Source: Hephaestia caeni
GTDB lineage: Bacteria > Pseudomonadota > Alphaproteobacteria > Sphingomonadales > Sphingomonadaceae
Assembly: GCF_003550065.1 (NCBI RefSeq)
Contig: NZ_QXDC01000003.1
Span: 620,001-684,000 of the forward strand
Direction: 5' to 3'
Length of the DNA: 64,000 nucleotides
This document shows, piece by piece, positions 53,930 through 61,007 of the stretch. Under the pieces are notes generated by a model. That model worked only from the letters and a program-made list of their open reading frames with translations, made no database searches and had not been told where the DNA came from. Numbering within the stretch: the first letter of the stretch is position 1; every line of letters begins with the position of its first letter. Position numbers and translations under genes: made by a program.

Positions 53930-54060
53930 AAAGCAAGGCATAAGGGCGTCTCGCCCGCCCCGGCGGGCGACCGCGCTCTACTGCGCCAGGCGCCTTCGGC
54001 GCCAGGCTTCGCGGGGCCACCTGCGGCGTCCCGGCCGTTCCGGTCACGATCGCATGACGC
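53778..54060 (+). repeat. Direct repeat, copy B
   Basis: 283 bases matching copy A at 52249-52544, including the DUF2285 3' end and the downstream palindromes. The many substitutions argue that it came from a related ICE rather than a recent duplication. Confidence 0.85.
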
Positions 54061-54339
54061 TGGCCGGGGGCTTCGCCCCCGGTTGGTTGCCCGGCGCTCC
54101 TCCCGTCGCGCCGGCGTCTGTTTGTTGGCAACCCCTTGGGCGCGGAGGGTGGTCGGCGCGCCCTGCTAGGCCCGCCGCGCCGGGCGGCAAGCCTCCGCTT
54201 CGCTCCGGCTGCTTCATTGCATTGCGCCCCTGCGGGTGCCGCCCGCCGCTCTTGCGGGCCTCTCCGGTCGCCCCTGCCGCCCACCCCCCACGCCCGGCGG
54301 GTTTGCGGTCGGTTTTTTGGTTGTGACAGGAGGCTAGGC
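53930..54339. other. Palindrome-rich non-coding region before ardC
   Basis: 410 bases, very GC-rich, no gene supported. It contains TCGCCCGCC/GGCGGGCGA, GGCGCC-TTC-GGCGCC and CCGGGGGC-TTC-GCCCCCGG hairpins. Open frames here have no family character. Similar mini-hairpins lie before the DUF2285 gene and around 58100. Confidence 0.5.
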
Positions 54340-55290
54340 ATGGGCTTTTCCCGCAAGCGTCGCGCGTCGGGGCAAGGTCGCGAGGCAGGGGCGCAGCCCC
54401 GCGCGAATCTGTATGACGAGGTAACGCGCAAGATCATCAGCGAACTGGAAGCGGGCCGCTTCCCTTGGGTGCAACCTTGGGATGCCAGCGCGGCAAGCGG
54501 CCCCGGCCTGCCGCGCAACGCGCTGACCGGGCGGCGCTATTCCGGCGTCAATGTGCTCTTGCTTTGGGGCGCGGCGATCGAGGGCGGCCATGCCTCGCAG
54601 CATTGGCTAACCTTTCGGCAGGCGCTGGAAGCGGGCGGCAATGTCCGCAAGGGCGAGAAGGGCACCACCGTCGTCTATGCCGACCGCTTCATTCCCGAAG
54701 CGGAAAAGGCCCGTGCCGTCGAAAGCGGCGAGGATGCCCGCGCCATTCCGTTCCTCAAGAAATTCACCGTCTTCAATGTCGCGCAATGCGAAGGTTTGCG
54801 GCCCGGTCTCGCCACCGATCCCGCGCCGCTGCCCGAACGCGAGATCATCCCCCACGCCGAAGCCCTGATAGAAGCCACCGGCGCAGATATTCGCATCGGT
54901 GGCGATAAGGCGTTCTATGCGCCGTCCGGCGATTATATTCAGGTGCCGCCGCAACCGGCGTTCCGCGACCAGATCAATTATTATCGGACGGTTTTTCACG
55001 AACTGTCCCATCATTCGGGGGCAAGGCACCGGTTGAACCGCGACCTGTCCGGGCGGTTCGGCTCCAAGCCTTACGCCCGCGAGGAACTGTGCGCGGAAAT
55101 TAGCGCCGCGTTCATTTGCGCCGCGCTCGGCATCGTCCCGACCGTGCGCCATGCCGATTATGTCGGCTCATGGCTGGAGGTGTTGCGCGAGGATAATCGC
55201 GCGATCTTCCGCGCCGCCAGTCAGGCGAGCAAGGCGGCGGATTATATTCTCGCCTTTGGCGAGGGCGACGAAGGGAGGATTGCGGCATGA
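54340..55290 (+). CDS. ardC: ArdC-like antirestriction protein with zincin domain
   Basis: A 316-residue protein. The N-terminal ssDNA-binding part (NLYDEVTRKIISELEAGRFPWVQPW, later NALTGRRYSGVNVLLLW) is the ArdC N domain. The C-terminal metallopeptidase-like part has FHELSHHSGARHRLNR with the HExxH motif. It protects incoming single-stranded DNA from restriction in plasmids and ICEs. ATG 54340 follows CAGGAGG. The stop overlaps the DUF2958 start by 4 bases. The upstream frame from 54136 is rejected. Confidence 0.9.
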   Translation: MGFSRKRRASGQGREAGAQPRANLYDEVTRKIISELEAGRFPWVQPWDASAASGPGLPRNALTGRRYSGVNVLLLWGAAIEGGHASQHWLTFRQALEAGGNVRKGEKGTTVVYADRFIPEAEKARAVESGEDARAIPFLKKFTVFNVAQCEGLRPGLATDPAPLPEREIIPHAEALIEATGADIRIGGDKAFYAPSGDYIQVPPQPAFRDQINYYRTVFHELSHHSGARHRLNRDLSGRFGSKPYAREELCAEISAAFICAALGIVPTVRHADYVGSWLEVLREDNRAIFRAASQASKAADYILAFGEGDEGRIAA

Positions 55291-55721
55291 CGCTCCTCAC
55301 CCCCGAATTGTGCGCCGCCTTGCGCGCCAACGCCATCGCCCATCGCGCCGCGCAGGAGGAAGGCCGACGCGAACCCGACCCGCTTCCCATCCTCAAATTG
55401 TTCAATCCGATGGGCGCGGCGACATGGCTGGCGACCGAACTGGACGAGGATGGCGACACCCTGTTCGGCTTGGCCGACCTTGGTTTCGGATGCCCCGAAC
55501 TCGGCTCTTTCAGCCTGTCGGAGATCGCATCCGTCCGCTTGCCGGGCGGACTCAGCATCGAGCGCGACCTGTATTTCACGGGCCGCTTTCCGCTGTCTGC
55601 CTATGCCGACGCGGCCCGGATCGCGGGCCGCATCACCGAAGCCGAGGCGCTGTTAGCCACCGCCGCGCGGGCGCGCGAGCTTGCCCGCCGTTCCGAGATT
55701 CCGCCCACACCGGACGGATGA
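55287..55721 (+). CDS. DUF2958 protein
   Basis: 144 residues of the DUF2958 family (LLTPELCAALRANAIAH, KLFNPMGAATWLATELDED, DLGFGCPELGSFSLSE, IERDLYF). Members accompany ArdC genes on mobile elements and have no known activity. It is translationally coupled to ardC. Confidence 0.85.
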   Translation: MTLLTPELCAALRANAIAHRAAQEEGRREPDPLPILKLFNPMGAATWLATELDEDGDTLFGLADLGFGCPELGSFSLSEIASVRLPGGLSIERDLYFTGRFPLSAYADAARIAGRITEAEALLATAARARELARRSEIPPTPDG

Positions 55722-55815
55722 GCCGCGCCGCTATTTCGGCGCTAACCCGGCCCGTCCGTCCATCTTGGCAGATCACACGAACGGGCCGGTCCACCCCAAG
55801 CAGGAGTGAACCACC

Positions 55816-57615
55816 ATGCAACTCGCAAATATCGACGCTGGCAAGCTGTTTGTCAGCAAGACCAATATGCGCCACGGGGAGAAGAACCCGGATGTGTCCG
55901 ATATTCTTCCGTCCATCCGCGCGCGCGGCGTCATCGTGCCGCTCGTCGTGCGCCCCGGCGAGCTTGAGGACAGGCCGGAGATGTTCGGTATCGTCGCCGG
56001 ACGCCGCCGCCATCATGCCAATGGCATCGCCCTGTCCGAAGGGATCGACCACGGCCCCGTGCCGTGCGCGATCATGGAGGATGGCGACGACGCCGCCGCG
56101 CTGGAAGCCTCGTTGATCGAGAATATCCAGCGGCTCGACCCCGATGAAGTCACCCAATGGGAAACCTTCACCCGGCTTATCCAGAAGGAAAAGCGCAGCG
56201 TGGAGCAGATCGGCCAGACCTTCGGCCTGACCGAACTCTATATCCGCCGCATCCTCGCGCTCGGCAATCTGTCGCCGCGCATCCGGGGGCTCTACCGCAA
56301 GGGCGAGATCGACACGCGGACCATCCGTCATCTGACGCTCGCCAGCAAGGCGCAGCAAAAGGACTGGCTGGCGCTGCTTGATGACCCGGACCAATATGCG
56401 CCGACCGGCGACCGGCTGAAAGCATGGCTGCTGGGCGGCGAGTCCATTTCGGTCAAGGCCGCGATCTTCCCGCTGGGCGATTATGGCGGCAGGATCGTCG
56501 GCGACCTGTTCGAGCAGGACGGCTTTTTCGCGGACGCCGAACAATTCTGGATCGCGCAGAACGAGGCTATCGCCGCGAAGCGCGACGCCCTCATTGAAGC
56601 CGGATGGGCCGAAGTCGAGATCATGGAACCGGGCAGCTATTTCTATAGCTACGAGCATGAAAAGATGCCCAAGGCCAAGGGCGGCAAGGTCTATATTTCC
56701 ATCCGCCACAATGGCGAGGTGGAAGTGCATGAGGGCTGGCTGTCGGGCAAGGACGCCCGGAAAGCGCGGGCAGCGGAGGCGAAGGCGGGAACCACCGAAG
56801 CCGACCGGCAGGCCGCGCGCAATGCCCGCGCCGAAACCACCAGCGCCTTGCAGACCTATATCGACCTCCACCGTCACGCCGCAACGCGCGCCGTGCTGGC
56901 CGATTATCCCGCCGTCGCGCTGCGCCTGATGCTGGCCCATGCCATCACCAGCCCGGCGCATTGGACTGTCCGCGTCGAGCCGCAGACCGCCCGCAACGAC
57001 GCCATCACGGAGAGCGTCGAGACGAGCACCGCCGAAACCCGGTTCGACGAAAAACGGCGGACGGCGCTCGCGCTTCTCGGCTTTGATGCCGACGAGCCGA
57101 CCGTGACCGGCGGCTATGGCGACAAGGACGGAGCCGCGACCATCTTCGCCCGCCTGCTCACCTTGTCCGACGCCGATGTCATGGCGATCATCGCTATCGT
57201 CATGGGCGAGACGATGGAGGCAGGCAGCGCCGTGGTCGAGGCCGTGGGCAGCTATCTCGCCGTCGATATGGCGAGCCTGTGGACGGCGGACGATGCGTTT
57301 TTCGATCTTGTCCGCGACCGCCAGATGGTCAACGCCATGCTCCGCGATGTCGGCGGCAAGAAAGTCGCGGACGGCAATATCACCGAGAAGGTCAAGACGC
57401 AGAAAGCCATCATCCGCGATCACCTGACCGGCGAGAACCAGCGCCCCAAGGTCGACGGATGGGTGCCGAAATGGCTGCGTTTCCCTGCCGCCAGCTATTC
57501 GGCGCGGCCCTTTGTCACGCTCTCCCGGTGGAAATCGGTCGAGCGGTCTTTCAGGAATGTGCCGCAGCCGTTCGAGATCGAGCAGCCCGATCCTTATGCC
57601 ATCGCGGCGGAATGA
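55816..57615 (+). CDS. ParB/RepB/Spo0J-type partition protein
   Basis: A 599-residue protein with an N-terminal ParB/sulfiredoxin-like nuclease or CTPase domain (RARGVIVPLVVRPGE, GRRRHHANGIALSEG, EASLIENIQRLDPDEVTQWE) and the ParB HTH (VEQIGQTFGLTELYIRRILALGNLSP). The long C-terminal region is typical of ICE and plasmid versions. It is likely to act in element maintenance or regulation. No ParA is adjacent. CAGGAG lies before ATG 55816. A rho-independent terminator follows. Confidence 0.88.
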   Translation: MQLANIDAGKLFVSKTNMRHGEKNPDVSDILPSIRARGVIVPLVVRPGELEDRPEMFGIVAGRRRHHANGIALSEGIDHGPVPCAIMEDGDDAAALEASLIENIQRLDPDEVTQWETFTRLIQKEKRSVEQIGQTFGLTELYIRRILALGNLSPRIRGLYRKGEIDTRTIRHLTLASKAQQKDWLALLDDPDQYAPTGDRLKAWLLGGESISVKAAIFPLGDYGGRIVGDLFEQDGFFADAEQFWIAQNEAIAAKRDALIEAGWAEVEIMEPGSYFYSYEHEKMPKAKGGKVYISIRHNGEVEVHEGWLSGKDARKARAAEAKAGTTEADRQAARNARAETTSALQTYIDLHRHAATRAVLADYPAVALRLMLAHAITSPAHWTVRVEPQTARNDAITESVETSTAETRFDEKRRTALALLGFDADEPTVTGGYGDKDGAATIFARLLTLSDADVMAIIAIVMGETMEAGSAVVEAVGSYLAVDMASLWTADDAFFDLVRDRQMVNAMLRDVGGKKVADGNITEKVKTQKAIIRDHLTGENQRPKVDGWVPKWLRFPAASYSARPFVTLSRWKSVERSFRNVPQPFEIEQPDPYAIAAE

Positions 57616-57659
57616 CGATGGGAGTGGCGGCGTTGCCGCCCCTCCATTTTCCTTCGCAA

Positions 57660-57692
57660 GCCCCCGCGCCGGAGTGGACGCGGGGGCTTTTT
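57660..57692 (+). terminator. Rho-independent terminator after parB
   Basis: GCCCCCGCG (57660-57668), loop CCGGAGTGGA, CGCGGGGGC (57679-57687), then TTTTT. The same unit occurs in inverted orientation after the DUF736 gene. Confidence 0.85.
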
Positions 57693-58275
57693 CGTGGCGC
57701 CGATGACGGCGTTTGAGGATCGCGGCGCACGGGCGCGGCGGTCCCGTTCCGGTGGTTTGCCGCATCGGCGGAATGAGCCACGCCGATCATCGGACAGGCG
57801 GGCGGGCAAGACAGCGTGGCCGTCGCGGTCGCACCTGATCCAGCCCGCGCCGAGGCCGCTGGTCGCTGTCCGATGGCGGGCAAGGCGGCTCCCTTTCCCG
57901 CTTGTCGCGGCGCAGGATCGACGCGCGGGGATGCGCCCGATCCATCCTCTGCACCCTCGCATCGCCGGTTCCGGGAGCGATCCGTCAGGCCGTGACACAG
58001 GCAATCGGCATCCTGTCCGTATCGCCAGACGCGCGACCCTGGCTGTTGCTGCTGGACCTATGGGCGGCCCTGAACGCCCGCAACCGGGATTGCTGCCGCT
58101 ATTTTCCCCGCCTTCGCTGCGCTTCGGCTCCTCGCGGTCGCTTCGCTTCAAAATAGCCGCGCATCCCGGTCCTCCGCTGCCGCTCCGGCCCTTCGGGTGC
58201 GGGCGTCCCGGTCAGCCCATCACGGTCCGCGCATCGCCGGGGATCGGCTCTGGCGAGCAACGAAAGGAATGCATC
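57693..58275. other. GC-rich gap before DUF736, no gene supported
   Basis: 583 bases. A minus-strand frame (57594-58151) and a plus-strand frame (57694 onward) are open, but both are Arg/Gly/Pro-rich in the manner of chance frames in GC-rich DNA. A small inverted pair GCTATTTT...AAAATAGC encloses 58100-58158. The promoter of the DUF736 gene should lie at the right end. Confidence 0.45.
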
Positions 58276-58605
58276 ATGTCCACTCTCGGTATCGTCTCGC
58301 GCAACCCGGAAACCAACGAAATGCGCGGGCAGATCGGCCTTCTCGGTCGCCGCAATCCGCTCGGCATCGAGATCACGCCCAACACCGAAAAGCGCGGCGA
58401 GAAGCAGCCCGATTTCCGCATCTGGAGCGGTCCCAACGACATCGGCGCGGGCTGGATCAAGCCCAATCGCGAGACCGGCAAGCCCTATGTCTCGCTCCGC
58501 ATCTTCCATCCGCAGATCGCGCCGTGGCCGATTTACGCCAATCTCGGCCGCGCCGCCGGACAGGACGATGACGACGTGCTGGCGCTGATCGTCAACGCCG
58601 CCTGA
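58276..58605 (+). CDS. DUF736 protein
   Basis: 109 residues, DUF736 family (GIVSRNPETNEMRGQIG, DFRIWSGPNDIGAGWIKPNRETGKPYVSLR). It is a small conserved cytoplasmic protein found in nearly all alphaproteobacterial ICEs and many plasmids, of unknown biochemical role. AAAGGAA lies before ATG 58276. It is monocistronic, with a terminator 12 bases after the stop. Confidence 0.88.
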   Translation: MSTLGIVSRNPETNEMRGQIGLLGRRNPLGIEITPNTEKRGEKQPDFRIWSGPNDIGAGWIKPNRETGKPYVSLRIFHPQIAPWPIYANLGRAAGQDDDDVLALIVNAA

Positions 58606-58617
58606 CCGGCCCGGCAA

Positions 58618-58649
58618 GCCCCCGCGTCCACTCCGGCGCGGGGGCTTTT
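58618..58649 (+). terminator. Terminator after DUF736
   Basis: GCCCCCGCG (58618-58626), loop TCCACTCCGG, CGCGGGGGC (58637-58645), then TTTT. It is the reverse complement, loop included, of the terminator at 57660. Confidence 0.85.
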
Positions 58650-58783
58650 GCCGTTTCGGGCCAGTCGGGTCGAAAACCGGCAGCCGCGTTTTCGACCCTG
58701 CCGCGCCGTCTCCCCGTCCCGCACGGTCCCTGCCTGTCGCGGATGGTCCTTCGCCGTCCGCACTCATCAGGAGGATCACGCAG

Positions 58784-59023
58784 ATGGATGACGACGATCA
58801 TATCCGGGCCAGTCAGGCGCGGAAAGGAAGCCCGTTTCTGACCGCCAAGCAGGCCGCTTTTTTCCTCGGCTTGCAGGTCAAGACGCTGACCAACATGCGC
58901 TGGAAAGGCAAGGGTCCGGCCTATCGGCGGCACGGCGGGCAGGTCCGCTACCATATCGCCGATCTTGAGCAATGGTCCCGCGACAACGGGCGCGGCCCGC
59001 GCAGGGGGAAGCGCGATGCGTAA
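58784..59023 (+). CDS. HTH DNA-binding protein (excisionase/MerR-like fold)
   Basis: 79 residues with FLTAKQAAFFLGLQVKTLTNMRWKGKGPAYRRHGGQVRYHIADLEQW, a helix-turn-helix of the AlpA/excisionase type. GGAGG lies before ATG 58784. It overlaps traF (ATG 59016 within its last codons). In related ICEs such genes precede the transfer peptidase and may regulate it or act in excision. Confidence 0.82.
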   Translation: MDDDDHIRASQARKGSPFLTAKQAAFFLGLQVKTLTNMRWKGKGPAYRRHGGQVRYHIADLEQWSRDNGRGPRRGKRDA

Positions 59024-59615
59024 GCCGCTCTCCCGCAATCCGGCCAGACCCAGGCCCGCGCCGCTGCTCGAATGGCACCCGCCGCTGGCCCGCCAGCTTC
59101 GCGCCCGCCGCCGTCCGCTCCTTATCGCGGGCGGCATCGGCCTCGCCTTGCTCGCCGCTGCCGCCACGCTCGATGTCATGGGGCCGCCCGCGCCGCGCAT
59201 CATCTGGAACGCCTCGGCCAGCGCGCCGATCGGTCTTTGGCGCATCCATCCCGGCGCACCCGTCCGCACCGGCGACATGGTGCTGGCCCGCACGCCGGAG
59301 AGCGTTCGCCAGCTCGCCGCGCGTCGCCATTATCTGCCCGCCAACGTGCCGCTGCTCAAACGGATCGCGGCGCGCGATGGCGACAAGGTTTGCGCGCTGG
59401 GATATGCAATTTTCGTCAATGGGCGCAGGATCGCCGAGCGCCGCGCGACCGACCGGCAAGACCGCCCGCTGCCGTGGTGGAGCGGCTGCGAGCATCTGCG
59501 CGACGGTCGCGTATTCCTGATGATGGACGCCGCCGAGTCGTTCGACGGGCGCTATTTCGGGCCGATCAGCGAAACCGCGATCATCGGGAAAGCGACGCCG
59601 TTATGGCTACGCTGA
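59016..59615 (+). CDS. traF: Conjugative transfer signal peptidase TraF
   Basis: A 199-residue S26-family peptidase. One N-terminal membrane segment (about 35-53) is followed by the catalytic serine in SASAPIGLWRI and the catalytic lysine in PLLKRIAARDGD. TraF of this kind processes and circularises the TrbC-type pilin. ATG 59016 is chosen; the frame is open from 58965. The stop codon overlaps the start region of the lytic transglycosylase. Confidence 0.88.
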   Translation: MRKPLSRNPARPRPAPLLEWHPPLARQLRARRRPLLIAGGIGLALLAAAATLDVMGPPAPRIIWNASASAPIGLWRIHPGAPVRTGDMVLARTPESVRQLAARRHYLPANVPLLKRIAARDGDKVCALGYAIFVNGRRIAERRATDRQDRPLPWWSGCEHLRDGRVFLMMDAAESFDGRYFGPISETAIIGKATPLWLR

Positions 59616-60292
59616 CCTCCATCGCCGCGCCCGTGGCATGGGCGTCGCTGGCGCTCGCCGTGCCGGTGGCCGTGCCTGCGAGCGATGCGCCATCGGCATC
59701 GCCACCGGCGTTCCGCACATCACCAGCGGTCGAACGATGGCGACCCTATATCGCCGAAGCCGCGCAGCGCTTCGCCATTCCGCAGGCATGGATTGCTGCC
59801 GTCATGCAGGCCGAAAGCGCCGGATTGACCCACTTGAACGGGCGTCCGATCACCAGTCCCGCAGGTGCAATGGGCCTCATGCAACTCATGCCCGGCACAT
59901 GGGCGGCAATGCGGCGGCGGCACGGTCTCGGCGCCGATCCGTACGACCCGCACGACAATATCATGGCGGGCGCGGCCTATCTGCGCGCCATGTATGATCG
60001 CTTCGGTTATCCCGGCCTGTTCGCCGCCTATAACGCCGGTCCGGCCCGCTACGGTGAGCATTTGCGAACCGGAAGGCCGCTACCGGGCGAGACGCGCTCC
60101 TATATCGCGCAGCTTGCCCGCACGCCTGCAACGCCGTCCATGCCGCCCGCCATGCTGTCGGGAACGCGCTTGTTTTTCTCGCTGGGCAACACGACGGAAC
60201 CGGCATCCGGTCATGCGGATTCCACGCCTGAACGACCCGCATCCGGCACGCTGTTCATCCCCCTGAACGACCCGCCCGGAGGCCAGCCATGA
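59603..60292 (+). CDS. Lytic transglycosylase (conjugation type)
   Basis: 229 residues, signal peptide (VAWASLALAVPVAVPA), then an SLT domain: IPQAWIAAVMQAESAG with the catalytic glutamate, SPAGAMGLMQLMPGTW, and AAYNAGPARYGEHL. It opens the peptidoglycan for the transfer apparatus. ATG 59603 lies in the 3' end of traF. The C-terminal 60 residues are Pro/Thr-rich and probably unstructured. Confidence 0.88.
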   Translation: MATLTSIAAPVAWASLALAVPVAVPASDAPSASPPAFRTSPAVERWRPYIAEAAQRFAIPQAWIAAVMQAESAGLTHLNGRPITSPAGAMGLMQLMPGTWAAMRRRHGLGADPYDPHDNIMAGAAYLRAMYDRFGYPGLFAAYNAGPARYGEHLRTGRPLPGETRSYIAQLARTPATPSMPPAMLSGTRLFFSLGNTTEPASGHADSTPERPASGTLFIPLNDPPGGQP

Positions 60293-60382
60293 CGGGCGTT
60301 GCGCGTGGCGAGAGGGAAATATCCGCTCAACATTGCCCAGTATCCGGCATGGATCGAGCCGCCTCAAGGACGACGCCGGACA

Positions 60383-60449
60383 CGATTTTTTTCGGCCTGG
60401 CGAGGCCGGTTCTTCACCCCCTGACATGGCGCGCGGCCGAAAAAAATCG
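60383..60449. repeat. 15-base perfect inverted repeat
   Basis: CGATTTTTTTCGGCC (60383-60397) and GGCCGAAAAAAATCG (60435-60449) are exact reverse complements with 37 bases between. The T7 and A7 runs make it a possible bidirectional terminator, or part of the transfer-origin region before the relaxase operon. Confidence 0.75.
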
Positions 60450-60548
60450 CGCCCGGCATCGCCGCTGGCGCGGCCGCTTCGCGGTCCTTGACCCGGCTCG
60501 ATCCATACCGGGCGCAGCCTCCTGTCTTTCGAAGATCAGGAGGAAATC

Positions 60549-60686
60549 ATGTCTGTCGAACAGCATATCGAAGAACTGCGCGCCGAGCTTCGCAGCCTCA
60601 CGGACGAGAACGAATTGCGGCAGGTCGAAGCCGAACTGGAAGCAGCGCTGGCGGAACGGGATCGGCTCTGGCGGGAGGACGGCTGA
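60549..60686 (+). CDS. Small 45-residue coiled-coil protein
   Basis: ATG 60549 is preceded by AGGAGG at ideal distance; the stop is at 60684-60686. The peptide is almost all charged helix (SVEQHIEELRAELRSLTDE, then ELEAALAERDRLWRED) with heptad-like leucines. It lies between the lytic transglycosylase and the relaxase. Perhaps it is a relaxosome accessory or a small antirepressor. No family is known to me. Confidence 0.6.
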   Translation: MSVEQHIEELRAELRSLTDENELRQVEAELEAALAERDRLWREDG

Positions 60687-61007
60687 CAGGCCGCATGGAC
60701 AGCAGGAGCGCGGCGGCAGGCGCGGCGCTCCTGCTTCTCTGCCGTTCGCGATGGCGGGTTTCGGCGGCTTGGGGGCGGTTGAAGCGGGTAGGACTCGAAG
60801 GGCAAGATTAAAGGTCGATCCCGCAAGCGGGATCAACATATTGTCTGCACATCATTATTTCACGAGACAGGTTATAGGGATCGAGAGACAGGAAACCCAT
60901 AAGTCATTGATAATAATATCCCACCCGCGAGACTCGTTGATTGTCCCGGTTACTTTGGATCAACCTCATCAATCCTCAAGAAGTTCGCAAGGTGATGGGA
61001 CGCTGCC
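60687..61007. other. Candidate oriT/leader region before the relaxase
   Basis: 321 bases. The first 120 are GC-rich. A perfect stem-loop GATCCCGC-AA-GCGGGATC lies at 60817-60834, and then an AT-rich stretch of about 150 bases with a direct repeat GAGACAGG (near 60864 and 60884) leads to the relaxase ATG. An inverted repeat followed by AT-rich DNA just before the relaxase gene is the usual layout of a transfer origin. The nic site was not identified. Confidence 0.45.

Noticed and set aside
57594..58151. 185-codon minus-strand frame in the gap after parB
   Set aside because: It overlaps the terminator and the 3' end of parB, and its Arg/Gly/Pro/Ser-rich composition is typical of chance frames in GC-rich DNA.
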